From: Iris pallida
Lineage: Eukaryota > Streptophyta > Magnoliopsida > Asparagales > Iridaceae
Length of the DNA stretch: 64,000 nt
Assembly: GCA_029216955.1 (NCBI GenBank)
Contig: JANAVB010007000.1
Span: 62,001 to 126,000, forward strand
Direction: 5' to 3'
Shown piece by piece: positions 8,990-21,400 of the stretch. Below the pieces are notes generated by a model. It was not told where the DNA came from, did no database searches, and was given only the letters and a program-made list of their open reading frames with translations. A program made the position numbers and the translations under genes. Position 1 is the first letter of the stretch. Every line of letters begins with the position of its first letter.

Positions 8990-11853
8990 CTGTGACTTAG
9001 TATTTATTGTCTTTCTATTTGAGACTTTATGAGTTGTACTTGAGATTTATTCTGGTGGTTTACACCTAGACTTCTATTTATGTTGTGACTCTCTTGTGAT
9101 TCTTTCTTTTATTCCATCTTAGTGTTGTGATTGAGTTACTTACTATTTTACTCTCCATTCGGAGCTTATTCTAGACTGTGTTAGATATTGTGACTCAGGA
9201 CAGCGTTCTACCGCCGATACTGCGGCGTAGGCTGGGCGTATTTACTTCTCGTGCCATTTTACTGGGTGCGGATCGTGACACATTTTTAGTGGGGGCCTAT
9301 GTAGGTCGACAATCACAACTAGTGTGATTCGTTGTGGTACTCGAACTAGAGTATCATTACAGCCTGCAGTAGGATATAAGATATAAGTTTAGGTACTCAA
9401 TCACATTAGGAAAACTCTTATCAAATTCTTGCTGTTAATTGTCTCCTTTTGAAAACAATTGTCCTCCTTTGATGATTTCGTTTCTTTTTCAGTAATTGAT
9501 TCCTTGTTTGATCTGTTTTCAAGATAGTTATGGAGACACGATTTCATCTCTCCGGTCCATGCAGGACCAGATTCGCATTAGTACGATGTCGTGATAGTAC
9601 GGCAATTTAGTTGTACTACTACGAGCCTACTATAGGGTATAGAAGCAAAGTGTTAGAATGAGAGGATACCCAATCACTGTTAGGATTCCTTGAGAGATTC
9701 CTGGGACGACCCCTGAGAATCTTATTTTAACTTCGATCTGAAATCTTTTTCCTAATTTGATTCACCCATTACTCATTTGATTCACTCATTACTCCTTGTT
9801 ATTGAATTTGATTTTGATGGATTCATTTTTAAATCTTGAACCTTGTTGATTAGTTATTGACTTTGAGTTTGTATTTAAATATATTTATTTTTATTTTTAT
9901 TTTTATTTTATTTGGAATTTAGGGTATAACCTGATAATATATACTTGATAAGGACAGTGAGAAAGGTAAATATCTACTTGATTTGTGGAGTTCAAATTTA
10001 TTGCAGTCATACTGGCTAGCACGACAAGGACGTAGAGCCTGATTTTAGATATATTATCCTAGTTATGGAATTTAGATCTTCTTGCAGCCATACCGGTTGG
10101 CGAGGTAAGAATTCTAAATAACATGATTATAGGGTGTATATCTTAGTTACGGACTCTATTGTTTATTGCAGCTATGCTTACTGGCGTGGCAAAATTCTAG
10201 CAACATGATTTCAGGAAGACGTGTATGGTTATCAGATTATATCTCAAATTCGTTCATTCCTTTGAACAGATGAGCAAGAACAGGTTTTATCATTATTTCT
10301 TTCTTGTCATTATTTCTTGCATTCCCATTTTCCTTATCTTAGTTAACTCTATCCCAATTACATTAATCACCATCTTATGTATAATTCTGTCATCTATACT
10401 TTGGAACCTTTGAATCTCCATACCTTTTTACCTAGGAAAGGTCGAGGAAGTGACGTAAATCATCTAGCTCAAAAAGGACGTAATTTGTTATCTCATGATA
10501 TTCTAGGTAGGGATATAAAAGTTGGTCTTTGATATAGAATTTTAAGATAGGAATGTGGTAAAAAGTGAGAATGAAATCAAGAGATTTATATTATCAATCT
10601 AGGAACGATCACACACAGAAAAATATTTGGATGTAGATAATAGATGCATTTCTTAGCTGACGAGGATATTCGAGGTCGACAAAGTTGAGGACTTGGATAA
10701 ATTTTGGTTATTGATTCTTGAGACAGTTACCTTAAGGTTATGATGTTAAATTTAGGGACTTAGTAATGGGAAAGAGTTTTTAACTGTATTCGATGGTAAT
10801 ACGAAATTGAATATGATATTGCAAGAAAATGGTTAAGAGCAGAAAGAATGCAAGGATTTTTTTTAAATTAAAGAATATATAGAGATTTTTGAGAAAATTT
10901 TAAATTTTAAGGAGAATAATATTTGAGGGTGTACGTTGAAGGAAATATGAAGGTTGATTTTAATGGAGAATAAGTTTTGTAAGGTCTAGTAGTTTCAGAT
11001 TGAATAACATGAGGAGAGTAATTTGAACAAGTTCAAGGATTTTATAAAACTTGATTTAGAGGTTTCGGATCTAATTTGAGACAATGTGGAAGAATTTGGA
11101 TTTAAAGATGATTAAGTGGTTAATATTGAGTGCTAATAAATAAAAGGGTATGCTTCATGAATAATGTTTAGGAATTTAAGAATTGAGCCTATGATGATCA
11201 TGACAAAGTCCAATCTTCATAACAAAAGGGTATAAATTCTTGGTGGTAGTCATATAAAGGTTGATTTTCATATTTGGAATTATGAGATAAGGATATGATT
11301 GACAAATGATGATTAGATAAGCTTGATGGTATCAGAGAGAGATGATTAACTTGACTTCCCTATGAAACATTGTCTTCTGTTTTCTCTATCAAAAGGAGGA
11401 AATTGACTTATTCCATATCCTTGAATTACCCTTTAAATTTTTTTAATATCATTGAACCCTAACTCCATTGATCACGACCAATCGACTTTGGTCATATTTT
11501 TTATCATATTAATATCTCGGTCGTACTCAATTGAATTAAATTTAATTGTGACCTAGATCTCCATCCTTGGATGCTCGTGCTCAGACTTTGATGTCCTTGT
11601 TCCCCATTTTGTCCAAATCTTGATTTACTTGGAGATTGATCAACTTAGATCGTGTCGAGACTAAATTTTCTTTTATATATATCGTATTGGATTTCAATGT
11701 TCGTGCTTTAAACTTTCAATTTTGATCATCTTTAGAATAGTAACACTATATAGTTAATTCCAGTTTTTTTTTTATATAATCATCAGTTTTCATATAGGAT
11801 GATAGACTGCCTTACAACCCGATAATTTATTATTTATCCTTATCTTTTCCAGG

Positions 11854-12480
11854 ATGGTACCCACGACCAGAGTCTGTCCCCAGTGCACAACTGTAATTTC
11901 GGATGAGACCGAGATTGTACTTCTCCCTTCTATTGCTCAGGAGGTATTAGTAGCCTCATCGGAGAGTTTTCCTCCATCTTCTATCCTTCAGGAGAGGGCT
12001 GCAGTTCAGCCGGAGACTGAGGGCCTTCCCTTGCCTCCTGGAGTGGTACCCCATGCCATTCCTGATGGAGCTCATATTTACAGACTTCTTCAGGATGTGC
12101 AGGAGGTACAGAGACTTCAGGCTGAGCTTATGAGAGAGCAGAGTCTCAGTTTCCAACTGTTGTGGGATTACATGCATTCGAGGGGAGAGCCTAGTCCCAA
12201 GAGAGCGAGGAGCAGTATATACCCAGAGTCTCAGGAGTACCCCGGCTTCCAGCCTAGACCAGCCTATCCAGTTCAGATTCCTGTCCAACAGAGGCCAATT
12301 GAGCGAGTGCCTACCTGTGCCTTCTGTAAGAAGCCTAGGCACGTATGGAAGGACTGTAGGAAGATGTTAGGATTGTGCCTATTTTGTGGGTCAGCTGCAC
12401 ACAAGATACGAGACTGTCCTACTATACTTGCACCTAGTCGAAGCCTACCTCCAGGAGAGAGTTCCAGCTACCCGACCTAG
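11854..12480 (+). CDS. gag-like protein with two zinc knuckles, capsid core missing
   Basis: This 208-aa ORF is uninterrupted from ATG to TAG. Near its C-terminus are two knuckles of the form C-x2-C-x4-H-x4-C: CAFCKKPRHVWKDC and CLFCGSAAHKIRDC. They match in spacing and context the pair in the gag of element C. The middle is Gln/Leu-rich and could form a coiled coil (about residues 75-105). The capsid region found in C is absent, and no protease follows. The protein could bind nucleic acid, but it is probably a deletion product of a gypsy gag. An N-terminal CPQC is odd. Whether the intact frame is selected or just recent is unknown. Confidence 0.6.
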   Translation: MVPTTRVCPQCTTVISDETEIVLLPSIAQEVLVASSESFPPSSILQERAAVQPETEGLPLPPGVVPHAIPDGAHIYRLLQDVQEVQRLQAELMREQSLSFQLLWDYMHSRGEPSPKRARSSIYPESQEYPGFQPRPAYPVQIPVQQRPIERVPTCAFCKKPRHVWKDCRKMLGLCLFCGSAAHKIRDCPTILAPSRSLPPGESSSYPT

Positions 12481-12721
12481 TAGAAGTGAGTTCTTGACCT
12501 ATACCTTATCTTATCTTCATGATTACTGTACCCTACCATATTGTTTGTATGTTGATACCTTAGGACTACTTTCGATCTAGTATGACTAATGGCTAGATGA
12601 TGAGACCCCAGACTGATATTACCTGCCATAACCCTGTATGATTTCTTTTCAACTGCACGATTTAGATAATTTTCTTAAGACCATGATTGTTGGGGATTTG
12701 ACCTAGAAAGAGTAGGATCAT

Positions 12722-12761
12722 CTTAATTTCGAGGACGAAATTATTTTAAGGAGGGTAGACT
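12722..12761 (+). promoter_or_regulatory. TE2 polypurine tract region
   Basis: AATTTCG-AGGA-CGAAATT, then AAGGAGGGTAGA next to the 3' LTR, as in TE1, D and C. Confidence 0.7.
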
Positions 12762-14941
12762 TGTAACCACCACTTTTCTGAAACGAGAGTAATTTTGAAC
12801 TTTTGTAATTTTTATCATTTAATAATAATATTTAAATCATATTATGATTTTTGGGGATTTTCTTTATTTATTTTATATTATTTAGATGGGTGAATTATGA
12901 TTTTGGTTGTTGCTAGTTTAACCCTAGAGACTGCTTGACTTAGAGACTAACCATGACCAAGGAGACTCGACCATGTGACTAGATTGACTAATTACATATT
13001 TTTAGGCTAAGGGTATTTTAGTAATTGTGCATTACTTGAATTGTATTAATTTATTGATTAAATTGCTTGTTGTGCTGTTTGATTGGTAGCTGAATTGGTG
13101 TTTTGGTAGTATAAGTGGTTTGACCTTAGCCAACCATGACCTAGAACCTTAATGCTATATTAGAAATTAGATTTATTATCATTTGAATTAATTTAGATTT
13201 TATTTTAGAGTGATTAATTGATTTTTAGCCATTTTGGCCTTTCTGTGATTTTCTAGATAAGTTGACTTGTGTTTGTGCTAGCAACTGGTTTAACCTTAGT
13301 GGACATTGTATAGGGGCCTAACCATGCATTAGAATTGTTACTTTTATTTTTAGAATTTATTTTAGGCATTAGATTATTTTTAAGGCTTTAATTGATTTAT
13401 TTTAGCCTTTTTGACTTGGGCCCATTTCTACTTGAGAATGAGTTGGCCCAAGTGTAACCCTAACCCTAGGAGACTTATTCCTGGCCGCCCAACAGCAGTA
13501 ACCCCTCCCCCTTTTCTTCATTTGTGGAATTGTAGCCTCCACAAGGAAATCCTAATAGATCCCCTTCTCCAAAACTCATATTTCCTTCATCCGGAGTCCG
13601 TTTCTTCCCAAACGAACTCCGTTGCACTCGTCGAGGAGAGGGGGATCTGTTGGAGCATTCAAGCGAGGAGGCGGAGGCTTTTGCTTGAGGGAAATCGGCC
13701 GACACGACAACCGAGGGGCTCCATTCATTGAGTTTTTGACACTCAATAGGTAAACCCTAATCTACCATTGTAAATCTGGAATTTCTTTTATTTTTGCATT
13801 CATATAGGTGCCCTAGACTTGCCCACAAAATTTGGTTGGATTTCGACTTCGTTTGATGGCGGTATCGGACACGTGTCGGTCCTTTACGGCACGTGTTCGA
13901 CGAAATGCCGCTTAGCATAGAAAGTTGCTGTTTTTCGATTCTGTCTTCATGGATGTTTAGATAATATTATTTTGATAAACTTTTGTGAAGACGGATTTGG
14001 TTTTGACAACGTATCAGCGGCGTTTCGGGCAACGGACGCACGTGCACGGATCCCGTGCACGAGGCTGTGCGTGCCCTGCTGTACGCGCGTTGTTTCTCGA
14101 TGCACAGGCCATATTTTCGTGTGAAATTTCTTGACCACGTGGGGGCAACCTCTGCCCCCATGCTCGTAAAATTTCACGGCTTTTCGTTGAGCGAGTGCGG
14201 AGAAATCGCGTGTGCACCGCTCAGCCGCAGTGTGCTTTCAGCCTGATTTTTGTCGCTGAAACGGACTTCGTGTGCGCACACGACGCAACGAAGACCCATT
14301 CCAGGACCTGGGACACATTGAACTATACCTAGACTACCCGAAGAACGAACCCCGAGTTGCGGCGTGGCCCGACGAGCGAGCAACGAGGGCGGAACCGCGC
14401 GTACGAGGGCGCACGCGCGCGCAGCAGGCCGCTCGTGGGTGCGGGGCTGCGTGCGCCGCTTCGGTGCAGCGTGTCGCTGTGTCACCGTATCCCAGACCTA
14501 CCCTAGGACCCCCCAGCTACGTGCATAAGCACGAGGCTTTTTATTGTGTGTGCGGCGCTCAATCGAGCGAGAACGCACGCGCAAGCACGCGTTATCACGC
14601 GGTATCGGGAAATTTCGATACGCATTCTGTGGACACAACACGGACACGATTTCGAACCCGAGAGTATACGAGCGCATCACGTGGGTCGAGACCAACGTGT
14701 ATGCCGAGTTTTGCGGGTTCGTTTGGTGTATATTGCATTTTGGGTCGTTGTGTGAATTGGGTTTGTTTCCTTAATTTCGATTTTGAGTTTAAATGCGATA
14801 TTTTGATTTCCTGCTATTTAGCTTATAAATTCTGAGTTTTCAGGACATATATGAGGTTTCGGATTTGTGGGAACCAACTTTTGGTTTTGTTTCATAATTT
14901 TCCATAATTTATGAGTACATATGCTTTCTATATAGCTATGT

Positions 14942-14948
<7 letters not shown>

Positions 14949-15014
<66 letters not shown>

Positions 15015-15133
15015 CACGTTGAAACCCATTGCTAATGCATACATGTTGAGAATGGGTCGAGGGGGATTTAATTCCAGATTTTTGACTCTTTAAATTATCT
15101 CAAACCATTGCCAATCTTTCCGTTGAGCTTTTG

Positions 15134-15228
<95 letters not shown>
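14949..15228. repeat. two (TA)n microsatellites in TE2 3' LTR
   Basis: Long TA tracts at about 14949-15010 and 15139-15228, separated by about 130 bases of unique LTR sequence. Confidence 0.95.
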
Positions 15229-15230
<2 letters not shown>

Positions 15231-16502
15231 TCCTTATTTTGCATATATGTATATAAATAGTATATTAATTTGGGATATACCATGGTTGTGTTTGCTGTTT
15301 TTAATCTCAGAATTCACCCCATTTCAGTAAGCTCCAGGACACACACACACACACACACCATCATTTGTTAGATTTAAGGTTTTGTTTGTATTGTAAATAC
15401 ACATGTGTGTATATATGCCTATAAGTATATAGATATTTATGCTTGATAACTCTCTTAGAATAGATTGTAGTTGTGTATATAACTATAGGAGCCCTAGGAC
15501 AGATTTGGTTTATCATTTTGAGCCTAGTTTAGTCGAATTAGCCGACAAGTTGACCAAATTGACAAAAGTCAACTTCGGGTCAAACTTGATCCAATTCAAC
15601 TCAAACGAACTCCAAATGACCTAGAATTTTGTGTATGACCTAAAAATTAGTAGACGAACTAATTGACCTAGGTTTGACCAGGTTTGACCAGCTTTGACCA
15701 GGTTTGACCAGAGTTGACCGAGGGTTGACTTTGACCAAAAGGGACCTAGAAGCATATAGTCTTGTATTGTAGCTATTCTTTTGATATTTTAGACTTGGTT
15801 GTGACATGTGTATACTTTAAATAGGTTTATATTGCCCCAGTTTAGCTACACTTCATCATCAGCAGTTCAGTTTGCTAGGCGAGTACATTCTCTGATCTTT
15901 TCATACTTCTTTGGATATGTTCTCTTGTTATAGACTAGTATACTTGATGCTGACACGATGTTCACATAGATTAGTACCCTATGGATCTTTTCATGCGATG
16001 TTATCCCCTCGGATACATCGAGTGTATCATGTTCATGTACTTTATCATGGCCATCATGTACTCAATGTATTCATATTTATCCATGTGCACTCATGTGTTA
16101 TTCATGTACACTCATGACCATATGAGCCCCATGTATAAAGTAGTTGTTATCCATGTGCAATAACATAACATGTATTGATCCTTGTGTATTGATTGGGGGC
16201 AGGGAGAGTGTAGTTGGTTATGTGATCATTATCCCAGTAGGTATCCATGTGCACTCCATAGCTGTATTCATGTACAACCCAAACCGTTTACATAACCAAT
16301 TCATGCTCTAAATCACGTAGAAGGTTACATTTCTCTATTTATCATATTATATCTCATCTTATAGTCTCCCTCTTATTGATTCTCTTTACATCGATTCATG
16401 TATAGTTTTCTATAGCTTGCTTTATATGTCCAATCTTGATATAAACTGTCGTGAGAGATATGTGCTCGTTCCGTCCTGACTGGACATGTTGAAAATTTTA
16501 CA

Positions 16503-16613
16503 GGTGATGATGAGGAGTTCTGCCCTACTTATTATGGCATTGGCTTAGATGACACTGACGACGTGGACCCTCAGGAGGATCCAACAGTCGCTGAGGACTT
16601 GCCCATAGTCTAG
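16503..16613 (+). CDS. acidic open frame in TE2 3' LTR
   Basis: Second copy of the 36-codon acidic frame at 8879-8989. It is open to the same TAG and differs by a Gly-to-Asp change in DDT(G/D)D. The preceding TTTTACAG is unchanged. As in the 5' copy, no in-frame ATG is available. Confidence 0.4.
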   Translation, partial: GDDEEFCPTYYGIGLDDTDDVDPQEDPTVAEDLPIV

Positions 16614-16904
16614 CTGTGACTTAGTATTTATTGTCTTTCTATTTGAGACTTTATGAGTTGTACTTGAGATTTATTCTGGTGGTTTACACCTAGACTTTTA
16701 TTTATGTTGTGACTCTCTTATGATTCTTTCTTCTATTCTATCTTAGTGTTGTGATTGAGTTACTTACTATTTTACTCTCCATTCGGAGCTTATTCTAGAC
16801 TGTGTTAGATATTGTGACTCAGGACAACGTTCTACCGCCGACACTGCGGCGTAGACTGGGAGTATTCACTTTTCGTGCCCTTTCACTGGGTGCGGGTCGT
16901 GACA

Positions 16905-18555
16905 CCCGCTCCTCGCGGTCCACTATATAATACCTGCGGCTTGCTGACTCAGTCTTGAACTAAATATTTGGGGAAACCTTTGCTGGTATCGATTGATCAC
17001 GGATAAAATGCAATGAACCATTCCAATTGATGGATTGGCTTCTATTGAAATGAATCTAAGAGTTTTATTGGATGTTTTCTTTCACTGCTTGGTTTTGATG
17101 AATGCGTTTTCGTGTTAGTTTTCGATAATTGGTTTTCATTGTTCGCTTTCATAGCATTTTGCATTTATTCCGAATCTTGAGAGAAAGAGACCGAAGTATG
17201 CTAATCAACTGTTGGTGCCAATGTAGGACGCGTAAACTGTTCGTAAACGGCGCGTAAAGTCCCTCATTCTCTCAACTAAGATTCATCTCGGTGAGTTGCT
17301 TCAACCGAACAAACATTGATCTGTACGCCTAATAAAAATGATCTCTAGTCTACTCTGTTGCCTCATCCCTATGATTAACGATACCACAACAACAAAAGAT
17401 AAGAGAAGATAATTGAATTGAATCAAATGCAAGATCATGTATTGTTACTCTATCTGTTCCATAAGAATGACCATCTGTTCGGTTACTAAGTATGCTTGAA
17501 AATTGTAGACATGTACAGACGAACTTGTACGTGTTGATGAATAAAAAGGCACAAAATAAACATGTCGTATATCTATACATAAGTCCAAATCTGTCTCATC
17601 TGATAGAACTGCTAGAGCATGTATTTGGTCTTGGACAACTTGATAACAAGAAAATATTTGTCTTTCGGATGGTATCTCGGGGTACCTGAAATCGCTCGGC
17701 CTAGGAGAGATTAGGACCTCTATGTGAAAATGGGAGTCGATATCTGAGTCCTTAGCAACGAGCTGAACCAGAGAGTCACAATGGCTAATCATGTAGATAC
17801 CCCATGGACCAACATGTAGAATAGACCACCTGCATGATCCATTACAAACTTCAATATCTGCAAGAATGAAACATGAATTATTTGTTATGCAAATTGTGCT
17901 AACATGTCTTATGCAGGGATGGCTGTCGGCGATGGTAAGTTGCTTATGAAATATTCTACTATCATGTTCTTATGAATTGTTAAAAAGAACCTAGACAAGT
18001 AGAAAGATCACTAGTAAATGTTAGCTCCACATGTTGATTTAGTGCAGAGATTTGCGAGTTCGGCCAAAAGCCGCTCGCCAGTACATGATGTGTGCTGACC
18101 CACGTTGTGGGCATCCTTTTCAAAAAGCAAAGGAGATAGGGAGATTTCAAGTGAGGCACTGAAGCTCGTCTAGCCCAGTAGAGCTCGTGGATTGCCTCAA
18201 GCTTCTTTTTCTTTTCCAGTCAAGTTGCAAGTTTCTTTTCCTTTGAAGATGTCTTTAAAATTCCAGCATGTAATAAAGGGATATGATGTATGGGCATTGC
18301 GACTATTTTCAAAAGAGAGTTTTAAAGAGAATCATGTAGCCAAGATAAGGCAATTTGAGTTTGCAAAGTTTTGTACTTGTATTCCTATCAAGTTTATCAA
18401 TAAAAGAAGTATTTTCATTTCAAATCTCCGTGTCCAATATTTGGTTTTCTGTAATAAATGGGTCTGTGCGTATATTTTGCTTGACTAGTTGTTTTGTGCA
18501 GGTACTTGGCCTTGTGACTAGCGACATTAACACTAAGATCAAGGCCTAGCAAGGC
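16905..18555. other. unclassified interval between TE2 and gypsy remnant A
   Basis: No LTR, LINE or known coding motif is recognised. Short AG...GTAAGT patterns occur (for example near 17935-17955). The best coding candidate is the minus-strand exon at 17686-17857. The interval could be host DNA or the degraded pol/3' part of remnant A. Confidence 0.3.
17686..17857 (-). CDS. candidate exon of an unidentified gene
   Basis: On the minus strand a pyrimidine-rich acceptor (CATTCTTGCAG) precedes a frame that stays open for at least 57 codons, with HVGPWGIYMISHCDSLVQLV and HFHIEVLISPRP. It meets a possible donor CAG/GTAC at 17685. The frame also stays open beyond the donor to about 17445, so the 3' limit is uncertain. 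The first two bases complete a split codon. Amino-acid composition looks protein-like, unlike the surrounding repeat frames. I do not recognise the family. It may be a gene fragment carried by a transposon. Confidence 0.3.
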
Positions 18556-19711
18556 CTAGCGATGCACAAAAAATTTGTGCTCGGCGGTAAAGTCTGTCGA
18601 TATAAAGCTATGCGTAGCACCTGAATCAAACAGTACACGAGCAGGTTTGTTATTGAAATGCAGTATACCTGTCACGACTGTGTCGGATGCGAACGCTTCA
18701 TCTTGAGTCATGGCATAGACGCGGACCTGAGCATTGGGGCGACGGTCTTGGCCATTTTGTTGTGCAATCTGTGGAGCCCGAGGTGCTTGGCCCCGGTTTT
18801 GATGTTGGTGGTGCTGTTGCGGCAGGCGCTGGTTCGACCCACCTTCAGGGCAGTTGCGTGCGACGTGGCCTACTCGACCGCAGCCGAAGCATGCTCCATT
18901 TTTCATTAAGCATTCGTTAACCGTGTGTCCCACCTTATGGCAGAAATCGCAAACTACCCGATCCTTTCCTTGGTTGCCGTCTCCGTTACCGCGGTTTGGA
19001 CGCTTATGTGCATTGTTGCCTCCTGTATTACTATAACGTTTGTTATTGAAATGAACAACGCAGTAGTGGTAGGAGGATACTGAGGCTCTAGACGGAGGGC
19101 ATGATTGAGTGACTCGCCCATAGTCTCGCATTCAGGCATCGAAACATGGGCGGCGATAGAGGGACGTAGGCCCACTTCGAATCGTCGAGCACGACTTACA
19201 ATGGTAGGTAGGTACACTCCAGTAAATTTGGCCAGTTTATTAAATTCGGCTGCGTACTATCGAACAGTCATTTTTTTTGCTTCAACTGAATGAATATATT
19301 TTCTTTTTCCTGTCGCACGGCTACAGAAAGATATTCAGTCTCGAACACTTTTCTGAATGTAGCCCATGAGATCGCCGCCGTCTCGTCTTCACGTCGAATT
19401 GCCCGCTTCTGCATGGCCCACCAATCGTGCACGTTCAATCGAAGTAGGAGTTGAGCACACGCGACTTTCTTCGAGTCTTTGACACCCAGAAGTTCGAATT
19501 TGTCTTCCAGCTCCTCCAACCAGTCGATCACCACTGAGGGATCTTCTGTACCGTTGAAGGAAATGCGACAGGTTTTTGTGAATTTTGACACGTCGAAGGT
19601 AGAACTTCTTGGTGCCACAGGTGAGAGCATGGGTACCTCCGGTTCAGCTTCATTAGATCGAACCGCAGGCTCACTCACAGCAGTCGTCTTCGTTGAATTA
19701 TTGTTGGCCAC
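18556..19711 (-). pseudogene. gypsy gag plus start of protease (remnant A)
   Basis: Minus-strand pieces in three frames make one gag. 19711-19268 is the capsid region, containing FNGTEDPSVVIDWLEELEDK and a DWW motif. About 19217-19060 continues the capsid. 19060-18556 has two zinc knuckles (CDFCHKVGHTVNEC, CFGCGRVGHVARNC) and the protease active-site motif LFDSGATHSFIS. At least two frameshifts break it, one beside a run of eight T at about 19270, and a stop follows shortly after the protease motif. RT, RNase H and integrase are absent. The primer site and LTR to the right give the orientation. Confidence 0.8.
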
Positions 19712-20134
19712 GACTGACTGAACTATTTGTTGAAGTGTATTCAGCTGCTGATACTACAATTTAAATTGTGCCTCAAATTGATTCTCAAACTGGGTCTGGC
19801 GAGGCTCCGTCTGCTGTCGATGGAGTTCAGCCTGCCTTTGCTGCATTTCAAGCATCTGCAACATCCGTTGCATCGGGTCGCCGGAAGATTCGGCTATAGT
19901 AGGCGTCATCCCTGTTGGGTTGACGGAATGCTCGGGCTCGAAACTACTCGAGTCGCTAGAAGCGCTCGCCTCGTCCTCTGCCTGAGGTCCCGTAACTGCA
20001 GGAAAAGAAAGGCAACTCTCGTTAGTTTCAGAAAATGTCCTAGGTTCAGCGTATGGAACAACTCATCTCATCGACACGAGGTCAACGGTTCGGGACTAGA
20101 AACTCGACACTGGAGGCCAAGGACGTAAAGCCAT

Positions 20135-20146
20135 GCTCTGATACCA
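20135..20146 (-). promoter_or_regulatory. tRNA-iMet primer binding site, remnant A
   Basis: The minus strand reads TGGTATCAGAGC, the classic complement of the initiator tRNA-Met 3' end, 3 bases from the LTR boundary at 20150. Confidence 0.85.
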
Positions 20147-20149
20147 TTA

Positions 20150-21400
20150 TGTCACACTCCGAGTCTGTAGAATCGATAGTAGTCCCCCGGGCGTGATGCC
20201 GTGCGAACCTAATTTGTGGTCGCACAAGGCATAGTTATAAGGTAATCTGAAACACAATGTCTAAGAAAGTAAGTGCAGACAAATTGAATAACACATTGAG
20301 ATAGAAAAACTTTTCATTTTATTGATAATAGACATCATTTACAGACTCCATTATAATCGTACCGTACGGACTTTACAACATGACTCTATTACAAAAAGAG
20401 TGCCAATGAGATAGCCGTTCCATACATACATCCCTCATTTACAACAAAAGTATTCCAGCCACCTGGATTGGGGGGATGCCGAGACATGTTTCTTGGACTT
20501 GTAGAGAGTCTTCAAAATTCAGCAGCGAGGTTTTCGACGCACGATCGAAGCTTCAAAAGCACGAAACGTCGCCTAGCTAGCTGGCGCGTGCCTCCTGGTT
20601 CCTGTCACCTGCAAAGAGCGAGGGTCAGTACGATCACATGTACTGGCAAGTGTCTAATTAAACCCAAGCTCTGCATTTGGTTTAAGCAATTTTACAAAAC
20701 ATGTTAGCTAGATATTTAGTGATCTTTCTAACCATCCTGATCGATTTGCATGTTAACATGTTTTGAGGCAAGCAATTATCCAACTTTATCCCGTGTCATG
20801 TGCATTGATTCAAGCCGTAAAAGGGGTGTGAAGGTCACTGGCAATGTTAAGCCATCATGGACTATAGCTGGGTTAGACGGCGACCCTTTCACGGCGGGTG
20901 GCGAGCCCTATACGAAAGTTCCCGAATCATCCACGCCGATTCAAGGCTGGCGCTTGCTACAACTCGTTCCTCCCGGGCCGAATCGGTTCCTTGGCCTAGG
21001 CAACCGTTCAAGAAAACTACATCTTATGCATAAGTTGTCCAATGACCGTTTTTTGCAGATTCATGAAATATTCTATCTTTTTACTAGAACCTTGAACTTT
21101 CTCTTTTAGGTGTGAAACTGTCCCTTTCTTTGATCTTAGTCTTTTATGTACTTTAGCCGTATCGTTGCGATAAACGTTAATCGATTCATCCTTTTGTTTG
21201 CATCGGCTAAGTAAATAAGGCATGATAAAGCAGGCATCAGTTTTCAGGCAAAGCAATTCGATAACATGTGTTACGTGGAGAATCGTGCTATGATTTCATT
21301 GATTCTACACTATGGCGACAAGAATTTCTTTTGTGTTTCATATTAATTTTAAAACAGAGGGTCGAGGCGAAGAAGGTCAGCCACTCACCTTAGTCTTTGC
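20150..21400 (-). mobile_element. remnant A 5' LTR (right limit not determined)
   Basis: The LTR begins (plus strand) TGTCACACTCCG directly beside the primer site. Scattered segments, such as AAGTTGTCCAATGACC near 21030, also occur in the LTR of element B (near 23546), so the two families are related. The outer end could lie anywhere up to about 22 kb; 21400 is a guess. No matching 3' LTR is found to the left. Confidence 0.5.

Larger units (their letters stand above)
7605..9280 (+). mobile_element. TE2 5' LTR, truncated (3' portion)
   Basis: Collinear with 15229-16904, ending ...GGATCGTGACA. About 2.4 kb of the 5' part of the LTR is missing, and the break falls in the (TA)n. A (CA)n tract (7719-7753), a TTGAC array (about 7930-8115), TTTAAATAGG (8191), a CATG-rich stretch (8400-8530), a stem-loop (8587-8677) and an acidic open frame (8879-8989) follow in that order. 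Confidence 0.85.
9281..12761 (+). mobile_element. TE2 internal region
   Basis: About 3.5 kb between the LTRs. It opens with a CA spacer and TTTTTAGTGG-GGGCCTATGTAGG, the same non-iMet block as in TE1, D and C. The AT-rich 9400-11850 part has no coding features; its 11500-11700 part is homologous to the minus strand of D near 36400-36500. The only coding segment is gag-like (11854-12480). After it, 12481-12720 has no gene, and the polypurine tract follows. Confidence 0.7.
12762..16904 (+). mobile_element. TE2 3' LTR (4.14 kb)
   Basis: Starts TGTAACCACC and ends ...GCGGGTCGTGACA. Its last 1.68 kb repeat 7605-9280. Positions 13860-14700 are CG-rich with many ACGTG motifs and run into an AT-rich part. 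ORFs there (for example 13411-13731 and 14272-14835) resemble no protein and I treat them as chance frames. Two (TA)n tracts lie at about 14949-15010 and 15139-15228. Confidence 0.85.

Noticed and set aside
13411..14835. ORFs in TE2 3' LTR (106 and 187 codons)
   Set aside because: Same reason: a CG-rich block with many overlapping open frames and no domain.
16905..16960. Target duplication of TE2
   Set aside because: The 5' end of TE2 is truncated, so there is no partner to compare.
17930..17955. 18-base micro-exon between CAG and GTAAGT on the plus strand
   Set aside because: The site pattern is good, but no flanking exon or frame supports it.
20130..20150. tRNA gene at the GCTCTGATACCA sites (also 26779)
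   Set aside because: Only 12 bases of tRNA-iMet complement next to an LTR; these are primer sites, not tRNA genes.
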